NCBI RefSeq assembly: GCF_035918235.1
Contig: NZ_CP109485.1
Location: 7,169,001 to 7,233,000, forward strand
Length of the DNA: 64,000 nt
Source: Streptomyces sp. NBC_01445
Lineage (GTDB): Bacteria > Actinomycetota > Actinomycetes > Streptomycetales > Streptomycetaceae
Direction of reading: 5' to 3'
Shown in pieces: positions 18,003 to 27,383 of the stretch. Each line of letters begins with the position of its first letter. Position 1 is the stretch's first letter. The notes under the pieces were generated by a model. It had not been told where the DNA came from, did no database searches, and worked only from the letters and a program-made list of their open reading frames with translations. A program made the position numbers and the translations under genes.

Positions 18003-18977
18003 GTGCGTATCGCAGTCACCGGTTCCATCGCCACCGACCACCTCATGACCTTCCCCGGCCGCTTCGCCGACCAGCTGGTCGCGGATCAGCTGCACACGGT
18101 CTCCCTCTCCTTCCTCGTCGACAACCTCGACGTCCGCCGGGGCGGTGTCGGCGCGAACATCGCGTTCGGCATGGGGCAGCTCGGCACGGACCCGATCCTG
18201 GTCGGCGCCGCGGGCTCCGACTTCGACGAGTACCGCGCCTGGCTCGACCGCCACGGCGTGGACACCGCCTCCGTGCGCATCTCCGAGGTCCTGCACACGG
18301 CCCGCTTCGTCTGCACCACGGACGTCGACCACAACCAGATCGGCTCCTTCTACACGGGCGCCATGAGCGAGGCCCGCCTCATCGAGCTGCAGTCCGTCGC
18401 CGAGCGCGTCGGCGGCCTCGACCTGGTCCTGATCGGCGCGGACGACCCGGAGGGCATGCTCCGTCACACGGAGGAGTGCCGCTCGCGTTCCATCCCGTTC
18501 GCCGCGGACTTCTCGCAGCAGATCGCCCGGATGAACGGCGACGAGATCCGCACGCTCCTGGACGGCGCCACGTACCTCTTCTCGAACGAGTACGAGAAGG
18601 GCCTCATCGAGAGCAAGACCGGCTGGACCGACGAGGAGATCCTCGGCAAGGTCGGCCACCGCGTCACGACCCTCGGCTCGCGCGGCGTCCGCATCGAGGG
18701 TGTCGGCGAGGACCCGATCGAGGTCGGCTGCGCGGAGGAGGAGGCCAAGGTCGACCCGACCGGCGTCGGCGACGCGTTCCGCGCGGGCTTCCTGTCCGGC
18801 CTGGCCTGGGGCGTCGGCCATGAGCGCGCCGCCCAGGTCGGCTGCATGCTCGCCACGCTGGTCATCGAGACCCTCGGCACGCAGGAGTACCAGCTGCGCC
18901 GCGGCCACTTCATGGACCGCTTCACCAAGGCGTACGGCCACGAGGCCGCGGCCGAGGTCAAGGAGTACCTGAAGTAG
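18003..18977 (+). CDS. adoK: PfkB-family kinase, probable adenosine kinase AdoK
   Basis: This 324-residue cytoplasmic kinase starts MRIAVTGSIATDHLM. It carries the N-terminal Gly-rich segment RRGGVGANIAFGMGQLG, the anion-hole and catalytic-base motif DPTGVGDAFRAGF, and FAADFSQQ. Length, start and motifs resemble M. tuberculosis AdoK (Rv2202c, also 324 residues), and the position between erpA and ctaC matches that genome. The predicted reaction is ATP + adenosine to AMP + ADP; a sugar substrate remains possible because the wider family is ribokinase-like. The gene ends 5 bases from the convergent desulfurase gene. Confidence 0.85.
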   Translation: MRIAVTGSIATDHLMTFPGRFADQLVADQLHTVSLSFLVDNLDVRRGGVGANIAFGMGQLGTDPILVGAAGSDFDEYRAWLDRHGVDTASVRISEVLHTARFVCTTDVDHNQIGSFYTGAMSEARLIELQSVAERVGGLDLVLIGADDPEGMLRHTEECRSRSIPFAADFSQQIARMNGDEIRTLLDGATYLFSNEYEKGLIESKTGWTDEEILGKVGHRVTTLGSRGVRIEGVGEDPIEVGCAEEEAKVDPTGVGDAFRAGFLSGLAWGVGHERAAQVGCMLATLVIETLGTQEYQLRRGHFMDRFTKAYGHEAAAEVKEYLK

Positions 18978-18982
18978 TCCCG

Positions 18983-20371
18983 TCAGGAGAGCCGGCGGAC
19001 CACGTAGGCGGCACCGCGCTCCGCCGGCTCCTCCCCGACGTACTGCTGGCTCCGCATCTCGCACCACGCCGGGATGTCGAGCCGCGCCGCCTCGTCGTCG
19101 GCGAGCACGGTCACCGTCCCGCCCACCGGGACGTCCCCGATCACCTTCGCCAGTTCGATGACGGGGATCGGGCACCGCTTCCCGAGCGCGTCCACCACGA
19201 GCGAGGGCGCACTCGCCGGCGCGGGGGCGGGCGCGGTCACGGCCGTCGCCCCGAGCCGCTCCCTTACCGAAGCGACCGTCCCCGGCAGCACCTCGAGGAA
19301 CCGCTCGACGTCGCCCTCGTCCGTCCCGAGCGGCAGCGACACCCGTACGTTCCCCTCGCTCAGCACCCCCATCGCCTTGAGCACATGGCTCGGCGTCAGC
19401 GTGCTGCTCGTGCACGACGATCCGGACGAAACAGAAAAACCGGCCCGGTCCAGCTCGTGCAGCAGAGTCTCTCCGTCGACATAGAGACAGGAGAAGGTGA
19501 CTACGTGGGGCAGCCGCCGCACCGGGTCGCCCACCACCTCGACATCGGGCACGAGCCCCGGGACACGCGCCCGGATCCGCTCCGTCAACTCCCGCAGCCG
19601 CGCGTCCTCCGCCGCCGCCTCGGCCCGCACCGCCCGCAGTGAGGCCGCCGCCGCCACGACGGCCGGAATGTTCTCGAAGCCGGCCGCCCGCCCCGACTCC
19701 CGTTCGTCCGCCGGGCCTTGGGGTGCGAACCGCACCCCCTTGCGCACGACGAGCAGTCCGACGCCCGCCGGGCCGCCCCACTTGTGCGCGCTGCCCGCGA
19801 GCAGGGACCAGTCACCCTCGACCGGACCCCACGCCAGCGACTGCGCCGCGTCCACGAGCAGCGGCACCCCGGCGGCCCGGCACGCCGCGGCGACCTCGGC
19901 CACCGGCTGCACCGTCCCCACCTCGTGGTTGGCGGACTGGAGGCAGGCGAGCGCCGTGTCCTGCCCGAGCGCTTCGGCGTACGCGGCGGGAGAGACGGAA
20001 CCGGCCCGGTCCACGCCCACCTCGGTCACCGAACCGCCGTCCGCCTCCAGCGCGGCAGCCGAATGGAGTACTGAGGAGTGCTCGACCGCGGAAACCACCA
20101 GGTGCCGGCCGGCACGCCGACGTCCCGCGAGCGCGCCGGAGATCCCGGAGTGCACCGCACGCGTCCCCGAAGGGGTGAAAACAAGCTCGTCCGGCCGGCA
20201 GCCCACGGCGTCGGCGGCGGCCTCACGGGCGGCGTCGAGCAGCAGCCGGGCCCGCCTCCCCTCGCGGTAGAGCCGGGCGGGGTCGGCCCACCCCTCGTCG
20301 AGCGAGGCGAGCAGCGCCTGCCGGGCCACGGGGTGCAGGGGAGCGGAGGAGGCAGCGTCGAAGTAGGACAC
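18983..20371 (-). CDS. Cysteine desulfurase-like PLP enzyme fused to a TusA-type sulfur carrier
   Basis: The protein has 462 residues from GTG 20371 (VSYFDAASSAPLHP). Residues ~1-370 form a NifS/IscS-like class V aminotransferase: SAVEHSS, DAAQSLAWG, the PLP lysine in GSAHKWGGP and the active-site Cys in SSGSSCTSSTL. Residues ~385-462 are a TusA domain (VDALGKRCPIPVIELAK, with the persulfide-carrying Cys). A fused donor and carrier would pass sulfane sulfur internally, perhaps to Moco, thionucleosides or cofactor sulfur. The start has no obvious ribosome binding site. The gene is divergent from ctaC. Confidence 0.9.
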   Translation of the reverse strand: MSYFDAASSAPLHPVARQALLASLDEGWADPARLYREGRRARLLLDAAREAAADAVGCRPDELVFTPSGTRAVHSGISGALAGRRRAGRHLVVSAVEHSSVLHSAAALEADGGSVTEVGVDRAGSVSPAAYAEALGQDTALACLQSANHEVGTVQPVAEVAAACRAAGVPLLVDAAQSLAWGPVEGDWSLLAGSAHKWGGPAGVGLLVVRKGVRFAPQGPADERESGRAAGFENIPAVVAAAASLRAVRAEAAAEDARLRELTERIRARVPGLVPDVEVVGDPVRRLPHVVTFSCLYVDGETLLHELDRAGFSVSSGSSCTSSTLTPSHVLKAMGVLSEGNVRVSLPLGTDEGDVERFLEVLPGTVASVRERLGATAVTAPAPAPASAPSLVVDALGKRCPIPVIELAKVIGDVPVGGTVTVLADDEAARLDIPAWCEMRSQQYVGEEPAERGAAYVVRRLS

Positions 20372-20725
20372 ACCGCAACGGTAAAGCCCCGGGTGAGCGT
20401 GGCCTCCCGCAAGGGGTGAGGGGAGGGGGTGAGGGGAGGGGGGTGACCGGCCACCCGGAGCGCGCACCCGCCGGACCGCCCGCGCCCGTCACCCGCCGGG
20501 CCTCCCCCCCCCGATCCCCCGTCAGATCCCCCCGGAACAGCAAGTTCCACCCCTTCTGAGTGACCCGCGGCGCGTTAGGCACCCTCCCCGCGCGACCCCA
20601 AATAGCGTCCAGTAGGGTTTGGTCCGCATAAACATCCAAACCCCTGCCCGTGTGCCAGGGCGGCGAGCGACCAGCGAGACGGCCGTAGCCAACCAGCGCG
20701 GGCGAGACTCTCGGGAAGGCGCTAC
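20372..20725. other. Divergent intergenic region with G-tracts and C-tracts upstream of ctaC
   Basis: This gap between the desulfurase fusion and ctaC contains G-runs on the plus strand at about 20413-20443 (GGGG, GGGG, GGGGG, GGGG, GGGGGG separated by TGA or A). C-runs lie at 20504-20533 (9, 5 and 6 C). Both could form quadruplex or i-motif structures. Further right is A/T-richer sequence (AAATAGCGT, CATAAACATCC) that probably holds the ctaC promoter. Confidence 0.5.
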
Positions 20726-21685
20726 GTGAGTCCCAACGGCTCCGACCGCTCGTCGCGGCGCCCGATGCGGCGGAAGCTGCCGCAGGTGCTGACTGCGGGC
20801 CTGATCCTGGTAACCGCTACTGGTTGCACATACAAGGACTTTCCTCGTCTTGGTATGCCGACCCCGGTTACGGAAGAAGGTCCCAGGATCCTCTCCCTCT
20901 GGCAGGGCTCGTGGGCGGCAGCGCTCGCCACGGGTGTCCTTGTCTGGGGCCTGATCCTGTGGAGCATCATCTTCCACCGGCGCAGCCGCACCAAGATCGA
21001 GGTACCAACGCAGACGCGGTACAACATGCCGCTCGAGGCGCTGTACACGGTGGTACCGCTCATCATCGTCTCGGTCCTCTTCTACTTCACGGCGCGAGAC
21101 GAGACGAAGCTCCTCAGCCTCGACGACAAGCCGGCCCACACCATCAACGTGGTCGGCTATCAGTGGAGCTGGGGCTTCAACTATGTCGAGAACGTGCCCG
21201 GCTCCACGGGTGACGCGAAGACCTCGAAGGAACTGGCCGGCATTCCGGACCGCTTCATCAAGGACTTCCCGGCGAACGCCGGCGGCGTCTACGAGGCCGG
21301 TACGCCGGCGTCGGTGAACCCGCAGACGAAGAACCCCGGCCCCACCCTCTGGCTCCCCAAGGGCGAGAAGGTCCGGTTCGTCCTCACCTCGCGCGACGTC
21401 ATCCATGACTTCTGGGTGGTGCCGTTCCTGATGAAGCAGGACGTCATTCCCGGCCACACCAACGCCTTCGAGGTGACTCCCAACCGGGAGGGCACCTTCC
21501 TGGGCAAGTGCGCCGAGCTCTGCGGCGTCGACCACTCGCGCATGCTGTTCAACGTGAAGGTCGTCTCTCCTGAGCGCTACCAGCAGCACCTCAAGGACCT
21601 CGTGAAGAAGGGGCAGACCGGTTACATCCCGTCCGGCATCGCGCAGACGAGCCACGAGAAGAACCGGGAGACGAACAACCTGTGA
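20726..21685 (+). CDS. ctaC: Cytochrome c oxidase subunit II CtaC
   Basis: This 319-residue subunit of the aa3 oxidase has a lipoprotein signal with lipobox ATGC (Cys34). Two membrane helices at about 63-83 and 103-121 follow, then an extracytoplasmic cupredoxin domain. The CuA ligands are visible as His in VIHDFWV, Cys-Ala-Glu-Leu-Cys in [14 protein letters not shown], and the following His and Met. CuA takes electrons from the cytochrome cc subunit QcrC. The GTG start follows GGGAAGGCG. The gene overlaps ctaD by 4 bases (GTGA). Confidence 0.96.
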   Translation: MSPNGSDRSSRRPMRRKLPQVLTAGLILVTATGCTYKDFPRLGMPTPVTEEGPRILSLWQGSWAAALATGVLVWGLILWSIIFHRRSRTKIEVPTQTRYNMPLEALYTVVPLIIVSVLFYFTARDETKLLSLDDKPAHTINVVGYQWSWGFNYVENVPGSTGDAKTSKELAGIPDRFIKDFPANAGGVYEAGTPASVNPQTKNPGPTLWLPKGEKVRFVLTSRDVIHDFWVVPFLMKQDVIPGHTNAFEVTPNREGTFLGKCAELCGVDHSRMLFNVKVVSPERYQQHLKDLVKKGQTGYIPSGIAQTSHEKNRETNNL

Positions 21686-23418
21686 GCATCCTCAACGAAC
21701 CTCAGGGTGCCGCCGCAGCTGACGACTCGTACGAGAACGAGTTGCCGGTCAGGCGCAAGCAGCCGGGGAATGTCGTCGTCAAGTGGCTGACCACCACTGA
21801 CCACAAGACGATCGGCACGCTCTACCTGGTCACGTCGTTCGCGTTCTTCTGCATCGGCGGAGTCATGGCGCTCTTCATGCGCGCCGAACTCGCTCGTCCC
21901 GGCAACCAGATCATGTCGAACGAGCAGTTCAACCAGGCGTTCACGATGCACGGCACGATCATGCTGCTGATGTTCGCGACGCCGCTGTTCGCCGGTTTCA
22001 CGAACTGGATCATGCCGCTGCAGATCGGCGCGCCCGACGTGGCGTTCCCGCGGCTGAACATGTTCGCCTACTGGCTCTACCTGTTCGGCTCGACCATCGC
22101 CGTCGGCGGTTTCCTCACCCCGCAGGGTGCGGCCGACTTCGGCTGGTTCGCCTACTCCCCGCTGTCGGACGCGGTCCGCAGCCCGGGCATCGGCGCCGAC
22201 ATGTGGATCATGGGTCTGGCCTTCTCCGGCTTCGGCACCATCCTCGGCGCGGTCAACTTCATCACCACGATCATCTGCATGCGCGCTCCCGGCATGACGA
22301 TGTTCCGCATGCCGATCTTCGTATGGAACGTGCTGCTGACCGCCGTCCTGGTCCTGCTCGCCTTCCCGGTCCTGGCCGCCGCGCTGTTCGCCCTGGAGGC
22401 GGATCGTAAGTTCGGTGCCCATGTGTTCGACGCCAGTAATGGCGGCGCCTTGCTATGGCAACACCTCTTCTGGTTCTTCGGACACCCAGAGGTGTACATC
22501 ATCGCGTTGCCATTCTTCGGAATCATTTCCGAAGTGATCCCGGTGTTCTCGAGGAAGCCGATGTTCGGCTACTCGGGCCTGATCGGCGCGACCATTGCGA
22601 TCGCGGGTCTCTCCGTGACCGTGTGGGCGCACCACATGTACGTCACCGGCGGCGTGCTGTTGCCGTTCTTCTCCTTCATGACGTTCCTCATCGCCGTACC
22701 GACAGGCGTGAAGTTCTTCAACTGGATCGGCACGATGTGGAAGGGCTCACTGTCCTTCGAGACACCGATGCTCTGGACGATCGGCTTCCTGATCACTTTC
22801 GTCTTCGGTGGTCTGACCGGCGTCATCCTGGCGGCCCCGCCGCTGGACTTCCACGTCTCGGACTCGTACTTCGTCGTCGCGCACTTCCACTACGTCGTCT
22901 TCGGCACCGTGGTGTTCGCGATGTTCGCCGGATTCCACTTCTGGTGGCCGAAGTTCACGGGCAAGATGCTCGACGAGCGGCTCGGCAAGATCACGTTCTG
23001 GACGCTGTTCATCGGCTTCCACGGCACGTTCCTGGTGCAGCACTGGCTGGGCGTCGAGGGCATGCCGCGTCGTTACGCGGACTACCTCGCGGCCGACGGC
23101 TTCACCGCGCTGAACACGATCTCGACGATCTCCTCGTTCCTGCTCGGTCTGTCGATCCTGCCGTTCTTCTACAACGTGTGGAAGACCGCCAAGTACGGCA
23201 AGAAGGTCGAGGTCGACGACCCGTGGGGCTACGGCCGTTCGCTCGAATGGGCGACGTCCTGCCCGCCGCCGCGGCACAACTTCCTCACCCTGCCGCGCAT
23301 TCGCAGTGAATCGCCGGCGTTCGACCTGCACCACCCGGAGATCGCCGCGATGGACCAGCTCCAGAACGGCGGCCACGGGGGCAAGGCTCTCTCTGGTGGC
23401 AAGGAGGCCGGCAAGTGA
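21682..23418 (+). CDS. ctaD: Cytochrome c oxidase subunit I CtaD
   Basis: The 578-residue polytopic catalytic subunit has about 12 helices. Visible ligands are the heme a His in MHGTIMLLM, the CuB His and cross-linked Tyr in GHPEVYI, the His pair in WAHHMYV, and the heme a3/a His pair in HFHYVV. The Glu of HPEVYI marks an A1-type D-channel oxidase. It reduces oxygen to water and pumps protons. Coupled by overlap to both ctaC and ctaF. Confidence 0.97.
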   Translation: MSILNEPQGAAAADDSYENELPVRRKQPGNVVVKWLTTTDHKTIGTLYLVTSFAFFCIGGVMALFMRAELARPGNQIMSNEQFNQAFTMHGTIMLLMFATPLFAGFTNWIMPLQIGAPDVAFPRLNMFAYWLYLFGSTIAVGGFLTPQGAADFGWFAYSPLSDAVRSPGIGADMWIMGLAFSGFGTILGAVNFITTIICMRAPGMTMFRMPIFVWNVLLTAVLVLLAFPVLAAALFALEADRKFGAHVFDASNGGALLWQHLFWFFGHPEVYIIALPFFGIISEVIPVFSRKPMFGYSGLIGATIAIAGLSVTVWAHHMYVTGGVLLPFFSFMTFLIAVPTGVKFFNWIGTMWKGSLSFETPMLWTIGFLITFVFGGLTGVILAAPPLDFHVSDSYFVVAHFHYVVFGTVVFAMFAGFHFWWPKFTGKMLDERLGKITFWTLFIGFHGTFLVQHWLGVEGMPRRYADYLAADGFTALNTISTISSFLLGLSILPFFYNVWKTAKYGKKVEVDDPWGYGRSLEWATSCPPPRHNFLTLPRIRSESPAFDLHHPEIAAMDQLQNGGHGGKALSGGKEAGK

Positions 23419-23813
23419 AGGTCCAAGGCAAGATGTTCATCTGGCTGAGCGTCTTCGTGCTCGCCATGGCGATCGTCTACGGCGTGTGGTCGAAGGAGCC
23501 CGCCGGAACCACGGCGCTCTTCCTGTCCTTCGGCCTGTGCATCATGGTCGGCTACTACCTGGCCTTCACGGCCCGGCGGCTCGACACGGGTGCGCAGGAC
23601 AACAAGGAGGCCGATGTCGCGGACGACGCCGGTGACGTGGGCTTCTTCAGCCCGCACAGCTGGCAGCCGCTGGCTCTGGCCATCGGCGGTGCGCTCGGCT
23701 TCATGGGCGTCGTCTTCGGCTGGTGGCTGATGTACTTCTCGGCCCCGATCATCGGGATCGGCCTGTGGGGCTGGGTCTTCGAGTACTACCGCGGCGAGAA
23801 CCGGACCCAGTAG
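23415..23813 (+). CDS. ctaF: Cytochrome c oxidase polypeptide IV CtaF (actinobacterial type)
   Basis: This 132-residue protein has four hydrophobic segments (about 8-25, 35-53, 83-103, 104-122) and an acidic loop [13 protein letters not shown]. This is the fold of the small fourth subunit unique to actinobacterial aa3 oxidases. It overlaps ctaD by 4 bases (GTGA), so ctaCDF form one operon ending at the hairpin just downstream. Confidence 0.93.
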   Translation: MKVQGKMFIWLSVFVLAMAIVYGVWSKEPAGTTALFLSFGLCIMVGYYLAFTARRLDTGAQDNKEADVADDAGDVGFFSPHSWQPLALAIGGALGFMGVVFGWWLMYFSAPIIGIGLWGWVFEYYRGENRTQ

Positions 23814-23829
23814 GGCCCGGCCGGCGCCG

Positions 23830-23869
23830 AAAGGGCCCGGGCACTCCGTCAGGAGTGTCCGGGCCCTTT
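23830..23869 (+). terminator. Terminator of the ctaCDF operon
   Basis: An 18-bp stem with one G-U-type mismatch and a GTCA loop (23848-23851), ending CCCTTTCCC, lies 17 bases after the ctaF stop. Confidence 0.85.
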
Positions 23870-23938
23870 CCCGTGCCCCGCCCCGGCCGTGCCTCGGACG
23901 GCCCAATCGACGCGCCGCGAGCGGCGAGGGTTCATACC

Positions 23939-25210
23939 GTGTTGCTCATGAACAACTCACCGAGAATTCGCATGGTAATGGGCTGCACTCTGCTGGTGAC
24001 CGCACTCGGTGCGAGCGTCACGGGCTGCAGCGGCTCCAGTCACCCGCTCTCCGCCAAGCCGTACGACGCGGCGGGCGAGATCGGCTTCAGCGGGGAGTCC
24101 GGGAGCAAGAAGGCCGACCCGGACAAGCCCATAGAGATCACCTCGGAGGGCGACGAAGCACGCATAACCGATGTCACGGCCACCGACGAGATAGGCCGCT
24201 ATGTCGTGGGCGAACTGTCCGCCGACGGCAGCAGGTGGCACAGCACCGCCCCGCTCGCCGCCGACGCCCACTACACGGTGCACGTGAGCACCGAGGACGA
24301 CGAGGGCGCGCCCGGCCGCAAGGTCCTCACCTTCGACACGGGCCACCCGGACAAGAAGAAGAAGTCCCTCAAGGTCACCTTCGGCCCCGAGGCCGGCAAG
24401 TACGGCGTAGGACAGCCCGTCACCGCCGAACTCAGCGCCGCCGTCAAGGACAAGGCTGCACGGGCCGTCGTCGAGCGGGCCCTGAAGGTCGACTCGGAGC
24501 CCGCCGTGGCGGGCTCCTGGACGTGGGTGGACGACAAGACGCTGCACTTCCGCCCCGAGGAGTACTGGCCCGCAGGGGCCACCGTGGAAGCGCACAGCAC
24601 CCTCGACGGCATAAAGATCGGCGACCGCCTCTGGGGCGGCGCCTCCAAGCCGCTTCGCCTCACCATCGGCGACCGAATAGAGGCCGTGACCGACGCCGGC
24701 TCTCACCAGATGACGGTCTACCGCAACGGCCGAGTGATCAACACCATCCCCGTCACCACCGGCAAGCCCGGGTTCGAGACCCGCAACGGCGTCAAGGTCG
24801 TACTCGGCAAGGAACGCTTCGTACGGATGCGCAGCACCAGCATCGGCATCGCCGAGGGCTCGTCGGAGTCCTACGACATGCCCGTGTACTTCGCGACCCG
24901 GGTGACCTGGAGCGGCGAATACGTGCACGCCGCGCCCTGGTCCCAGGGCTCGCAGGGGTACGCCAACGTCAGCCACGGCTGCACCGGCATGAGCATGAGC
25001 AACGCCGAGTGGTTCTTCAACACCGTCCGCACCGGCGACGTCGTGAGGGTCATCAACAGCAACGGCGCGCAGATGGACCCGTTCGGCAACGGCTTCGGCG
25101 ACTGGAACCTCAGCTGGAAGAACTGGGAGAAGGGCAGCGCCGTCCAGGCGGTCGCGGGGGACGGCGGCCGCAGCACGGTCCAGGCGGCCCGGCTGAGCCC
25201 CGAGGTGTGA
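23939..25210 (+). CDS. L,D-transpeptidase lipoprotein (YkuD domain with Ig-like domains)
   Basis: The predicted 423-residue lipoprotein has signal LLVTALGASVTGC, with lipidated Cys near residue 30. Two Ig-like beta domains span about residues 45-260. A YkuD catalytic domain follows (DRIEAVTDAGSHQMTVYRNG, then HAAPWSQGSQGYANVSHGCTGM), where SHGC supplies the nucleophilic Cys and its His. The layout matches LdtMt-type enzymes that make 3-3 peptidoglycan cross-links. GTG 23939 has GAGGG 8 bases upstream; the ATG at 23948 is a possible alternative but is 17 bases from that site. It lies between the two respiratory operons. Confidence 0.93.
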   Translation: MLLMNNSPRIRMVMGCTLLVTALGASVTGCSGSSHPLSAKPYDAAGEIGFSGESGSKKADPDKPIEITSEGDEARITDVTATDEIGRYVVGELSADGSRWHSTAPLAADAHYTVHVSTEDDEGAPGRKVLTFDTGHPDKKKKSLKVTFGPEAGKYGVGQPVTAELSAAVKDKAARAVVERALKVDSEPAVAGSWTWVDDKTLHFRPEEYWPAGATVEAHSTLDGIKIGDRLWGGASKPLRLTIGDRIEAVTDAGSHQMTVYRNGRVINTIPVTTGKPGFETRNGVKVVLGKERFVRMRSTSIGIAEGSSESYDMPVYFATRVTWSGEYVHAAPWSQGSQGYANVSHGCTGMSMSNAEWFFNTVRTGDVVRVINSNGAQMDPFGNGFGDWNLSWKNWEKGSAVQAVAGDGGRSTVQAARLSPEV

Positions 25211-25235
25211 GACTTCTGACTCCGGAACACACACG

Positions 25236-25274
25236 GACGGGGCGGCCCGCAGCAGCGCTGCGGGCCGCCCCGTC
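25236..25274. terminator. Hairpin between Ldt gene and convergent receiver gene
   Basis: A perfect 17-bp stem with a 5-base loop (CAGCG, 25253-25257) lies between two convergent stop codons, so it can serve both. Confidence 0.85.
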
Positions 25275-25290
25275 GGCGTACCGAAGCGCC

Positions 25291-25692
25291 TTACGCCTCC
25301 ACGGCGCGCCGGGAGCGCAGCAGGGAGGCCAGTGCGCCCGCGAACTCCACCGGATCGACCGGCAGCGTCACGGCGGCCTCAGCGCGGCTCCAGGTGGCCA
25401 GCCAGGCGTCCTGCGGGCGCCCCATCAGGAGCAGCACCGGCGGGCAGTGGAAGATCTCGTCCTTGATCTGCCGGCAGACGCCCATGCCGCCCGCGGGAAC
25501 GGCCTCGCCGTCCAGGACGCAGACGTCGATGCCGCCGCGGTCCAGCTCCTTGAGGACCGCCGGGAGCGTGGCGCACTCGACGAACTCGATCTCGGGGGCG
25601 TCGGCGGCGGGCCGGCGCCCGGTCGCGAGGCGGACCTGTTCGCGGGTGCTTGCGTTGTCGCTGTAGACCAGGACCGTCGCGGTCGACTGCAT
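25291..25692 (-). CDS. Degenerate stand-alone response-regulator receiver protein
   Basis: The protein has 133 residues (MQSTATVLVYSDNASTREQ). The alternating beta/alpha pattern and DVCVLDGEAVPAGGMG with Asp61 fit a CheY-like receiver, and it resembles the actinobacterial Rv3143-type protein as I remember it. The usual acidic pair is replaced by Ser-Asp-Asn, the switch Ser/Thr position reads LLLMGRP, and the invariant Lys is lost (TLPVDP). There is no output domain, so normal phosphotransfer looks doubtful. AGGAGG-like GGAGG precedes the ATG. It sits divergently beside ctaE, within the respiratory cluster. Confidence 0.85.
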   Translation of the reverse strand: MQSTATVLVYSDNASTREQVRLATGRRPAADAPEIEFVECATLPAVLKELDRGGIDVCVLDGEAVPAGGMGVCRQIKDEIFHCPPVLLLMGRPQDAWLATWSRAEAAVTLPVDPVEFAGALASLLRSRRAVEA

Positions 25693-25868
25693 CGTTCCTC
25701 CGAGACTTCGGCGTCTTTGACTCATCAAGGTGGGGAAGCGTTGCGCGGAGCCTACTCCTCCCGACACCCCGTCAACACCGGTTCGGACACCGCCCCGATG
25801 GGCCATACGGGCTGGACACACCCCACAGACACTCCGAACGGCACCCCCCGGGGTGAGCGCGAGATAAG

Positions 25869-25889
25869 CGACCGACATAATGTCGGTCG
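25869..25889. repeat. 21-bp perfect palindrome across the ctaE start codon
   Basis: Two 10-base arms, CGACCGACAT and ATGTCGGTCG, are separated by a single A. The right arm begins with the ctaE ATG at 25880. CATAAT, a good minus-10 hexamer, is at the centre. It could be an operator, a promoter element or a hairpin hiding the start codon. Confidence 0.8.
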
Positions 25890-26500
25890 TGGCGACAGCA
25901 ACGACAGTAGAAACCGGGCACGCGCACCCGTCGGTCAATCGGCCGAACCTCACCAGCGTCGGAACCATCATCTGGCTGAGTTCCGAGCTGATGTTCTTCG
26001 CGGCCCTCTTCGCGATGTACTTCACCCTGCGATCGGTGACCGGGCCAGATCACTGGAAGGAAATGGCCGAGTCGCTGAACGTTCCGTTCTCAGCGACGAA
26101 CACCACGATCCTGGTGCTCTCCTCACTGACCTGTCAGCTCGGCGTGTTCGCCGCCGAGCGCGGGGACGTGAAGAAGCTCAGGACATGGTTCATCGTCACC
26201 TTCATCATGGGTGCGATCTTCATCGGCGGTCAGATCTTCGAGTACACCGAGCTGGTCAAGAAGGACGGTCTCTCGCTGTCCTCCGACCCGTACGGTTCGG
26301 TGTTCTACCTGACGACTGGCTTCCATGGACTGCACGTGACAGGCGGCCTCATCGCCTTCCTGTTCGTCCTCGGCCGCACATACGCGGCCAGGAAGTTCAC
26401 CCATGAGCAGGCGACCGCAGCCATCGTCGTGTCCTATTACTGGCACTTCGTCGATGTCGTCTGGATCGGCCTTTTCGCCACGATCTACTTGATCAAGTAG
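25880..26500 (+). CDS. ctaE: Cytochrome c oxidase subunit III CtaE
   Basis: This 206-residue subunit has five hydrophobic segments starting with [22 protein letters not shown]. The conserved Glu/His positions of subunit III appear in [14 protein letters not shown] and [15 protein letters not shown]. It is the short five-helix bacterial form. The ATG at 25880 gives [18 protein letters not shown] but has no Shine-Dalgarno; GTG 25889 (codon 4) lies 7 bases after CATAAT and could be a leaderless start. It heads the ctaE-qcrCAB operon, apart from ctaCDF. Confidence 0.95.
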   Translation: MSVVATATTVETGHAHPSVNRPNLTSVGTIIWLSSELMFFAALFAMYFTLRSVTGPDHWKEMAESLNVPFSATNTTILVLSSLTCQLGVFAAERGDVKKLRTWFIVTFIMGAIFIGGQIFEYTELVKKDGLSLSSDPYGSVFYLTTGFHGLHVTGGLIAFLFVLGRTYAARKFTHEQATAAIVVSYYWHFVDVVWIGLFATIYLIK

Positions 26501-26573
26501 CCGGCACGTCGTCCCGACGTACCGACTCGTCCAGTAAGCACCGACGCAGAAGATCCTGACACCGGGGTAATCC

Positions 26574-27383
26574 GTGAAAAAGCTCTCCGCACGACGACGC
26601 CATCCGCTGGCGGCGGTCGTCGTCCTACTCCTCGCGCTGGCGGCCACCGGGGGGCTGTACGCCGCGTTCGCACCCGCGAGCAAGGCGCAGGCCGACGAAA
26701 CCGCCCAGTCCCTCGCCATCGACGAGGGCAAGAAGCTCTACGCCGTTGGCTGCGCCAGCTGCCACGGCACCGGCGGTCAGGGATCCAGTGACGGTCCGCC
26801 GCTGACGGGCGTGGGCGCCGCGGCCGTCGACTTCCAGGTCGGCACCGGGCGCATGCCCGCGCAGCAGCCCGGCGCGCAGATCCCGAAGAAGAAGGTCATC
26901 TACTCGCAGGCCGAGATCGACCAGCTCGCGGCGTACGTCGCCTCGCTCGGTGCCGGTCCGACCGTCCCGACGAAGAACCAGGTCAGCCCGGAGGGTGCGG
27001 ACATCGCCAACGGTGGCGAGCTGTTCCGTACCAACTGCGCGCAGTGCCACAACTTCACCGGTGAGGGCGGCGCGCTGACACACGGCAAGTTCGCGCCGAA
27101 CCTGGAGGACGTGAGCCCGAAGCACATCTACGAGGCCATGCAGACGGGCCCGCAGAACATGCCGTCCTTCCCCGACACCACGATGCCGGAGAAGAGCAAG
27201 AAGGACATCATCGCGTACATCAACGCGGTCAACGGCAACGAGACCGAGAGCCCCGGCGGGCTGACGCTGGGCGGGCTCGGCCCGTTCACTGAAGGCCTGT
27301 TCGCCTGGGTCTTCGGTCTCGGCGCCCTGGTCGCCGTCGCCGTCTGGGTCGCCGCTCGGACCGCAAAGGCCAAGAAGTCATGA
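26574..27383 (+). CDS. qcrC: Diheme cytochrome c subunit QcrC of the bcc complex
   Basis: The 269-residue protein has an N-terminal anchor helix at about residues 11-33 and two c-type heme sites: CASCH at residues 60-64 and CAQCH at 155-159. Heme Met ligands are in GRMPAQQ and QNMPSFPD, and a C-terminal helix lies at about 244-262. The diheme subunit replaces a soluble cytochrome c and passes electrons directly to CuA of CtaC, which explains the bcc-aa3 supercomplex. The GTG start is preceded by GGGG. It overlaps qcrA by 4 bases. Confidence 0.96.
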   Translation: MKKLSARRRHPLAAVVVLLLALAATGGLYAAFAPASKAQADETAQSLAIDEGKKLYAVGCASCHGTGGQGSSDGPPLTGVGAAAVDFQVGTGRMPAQQPGAQIPKKKVIYSQAEIDQLAAYVASLGAGPTVPTKNQVSPEGADIANGGELFRTNCAQCHNFTGEGGALTHGKFAPNLEDVSPKHIYEAMQTGPQNMPSFPDTTMPEKSKKDIIAYINAVNGNETESPGGLTLGGLGPFTEGLFAWVFGLGALVAVAVWVAARTAKAKKS

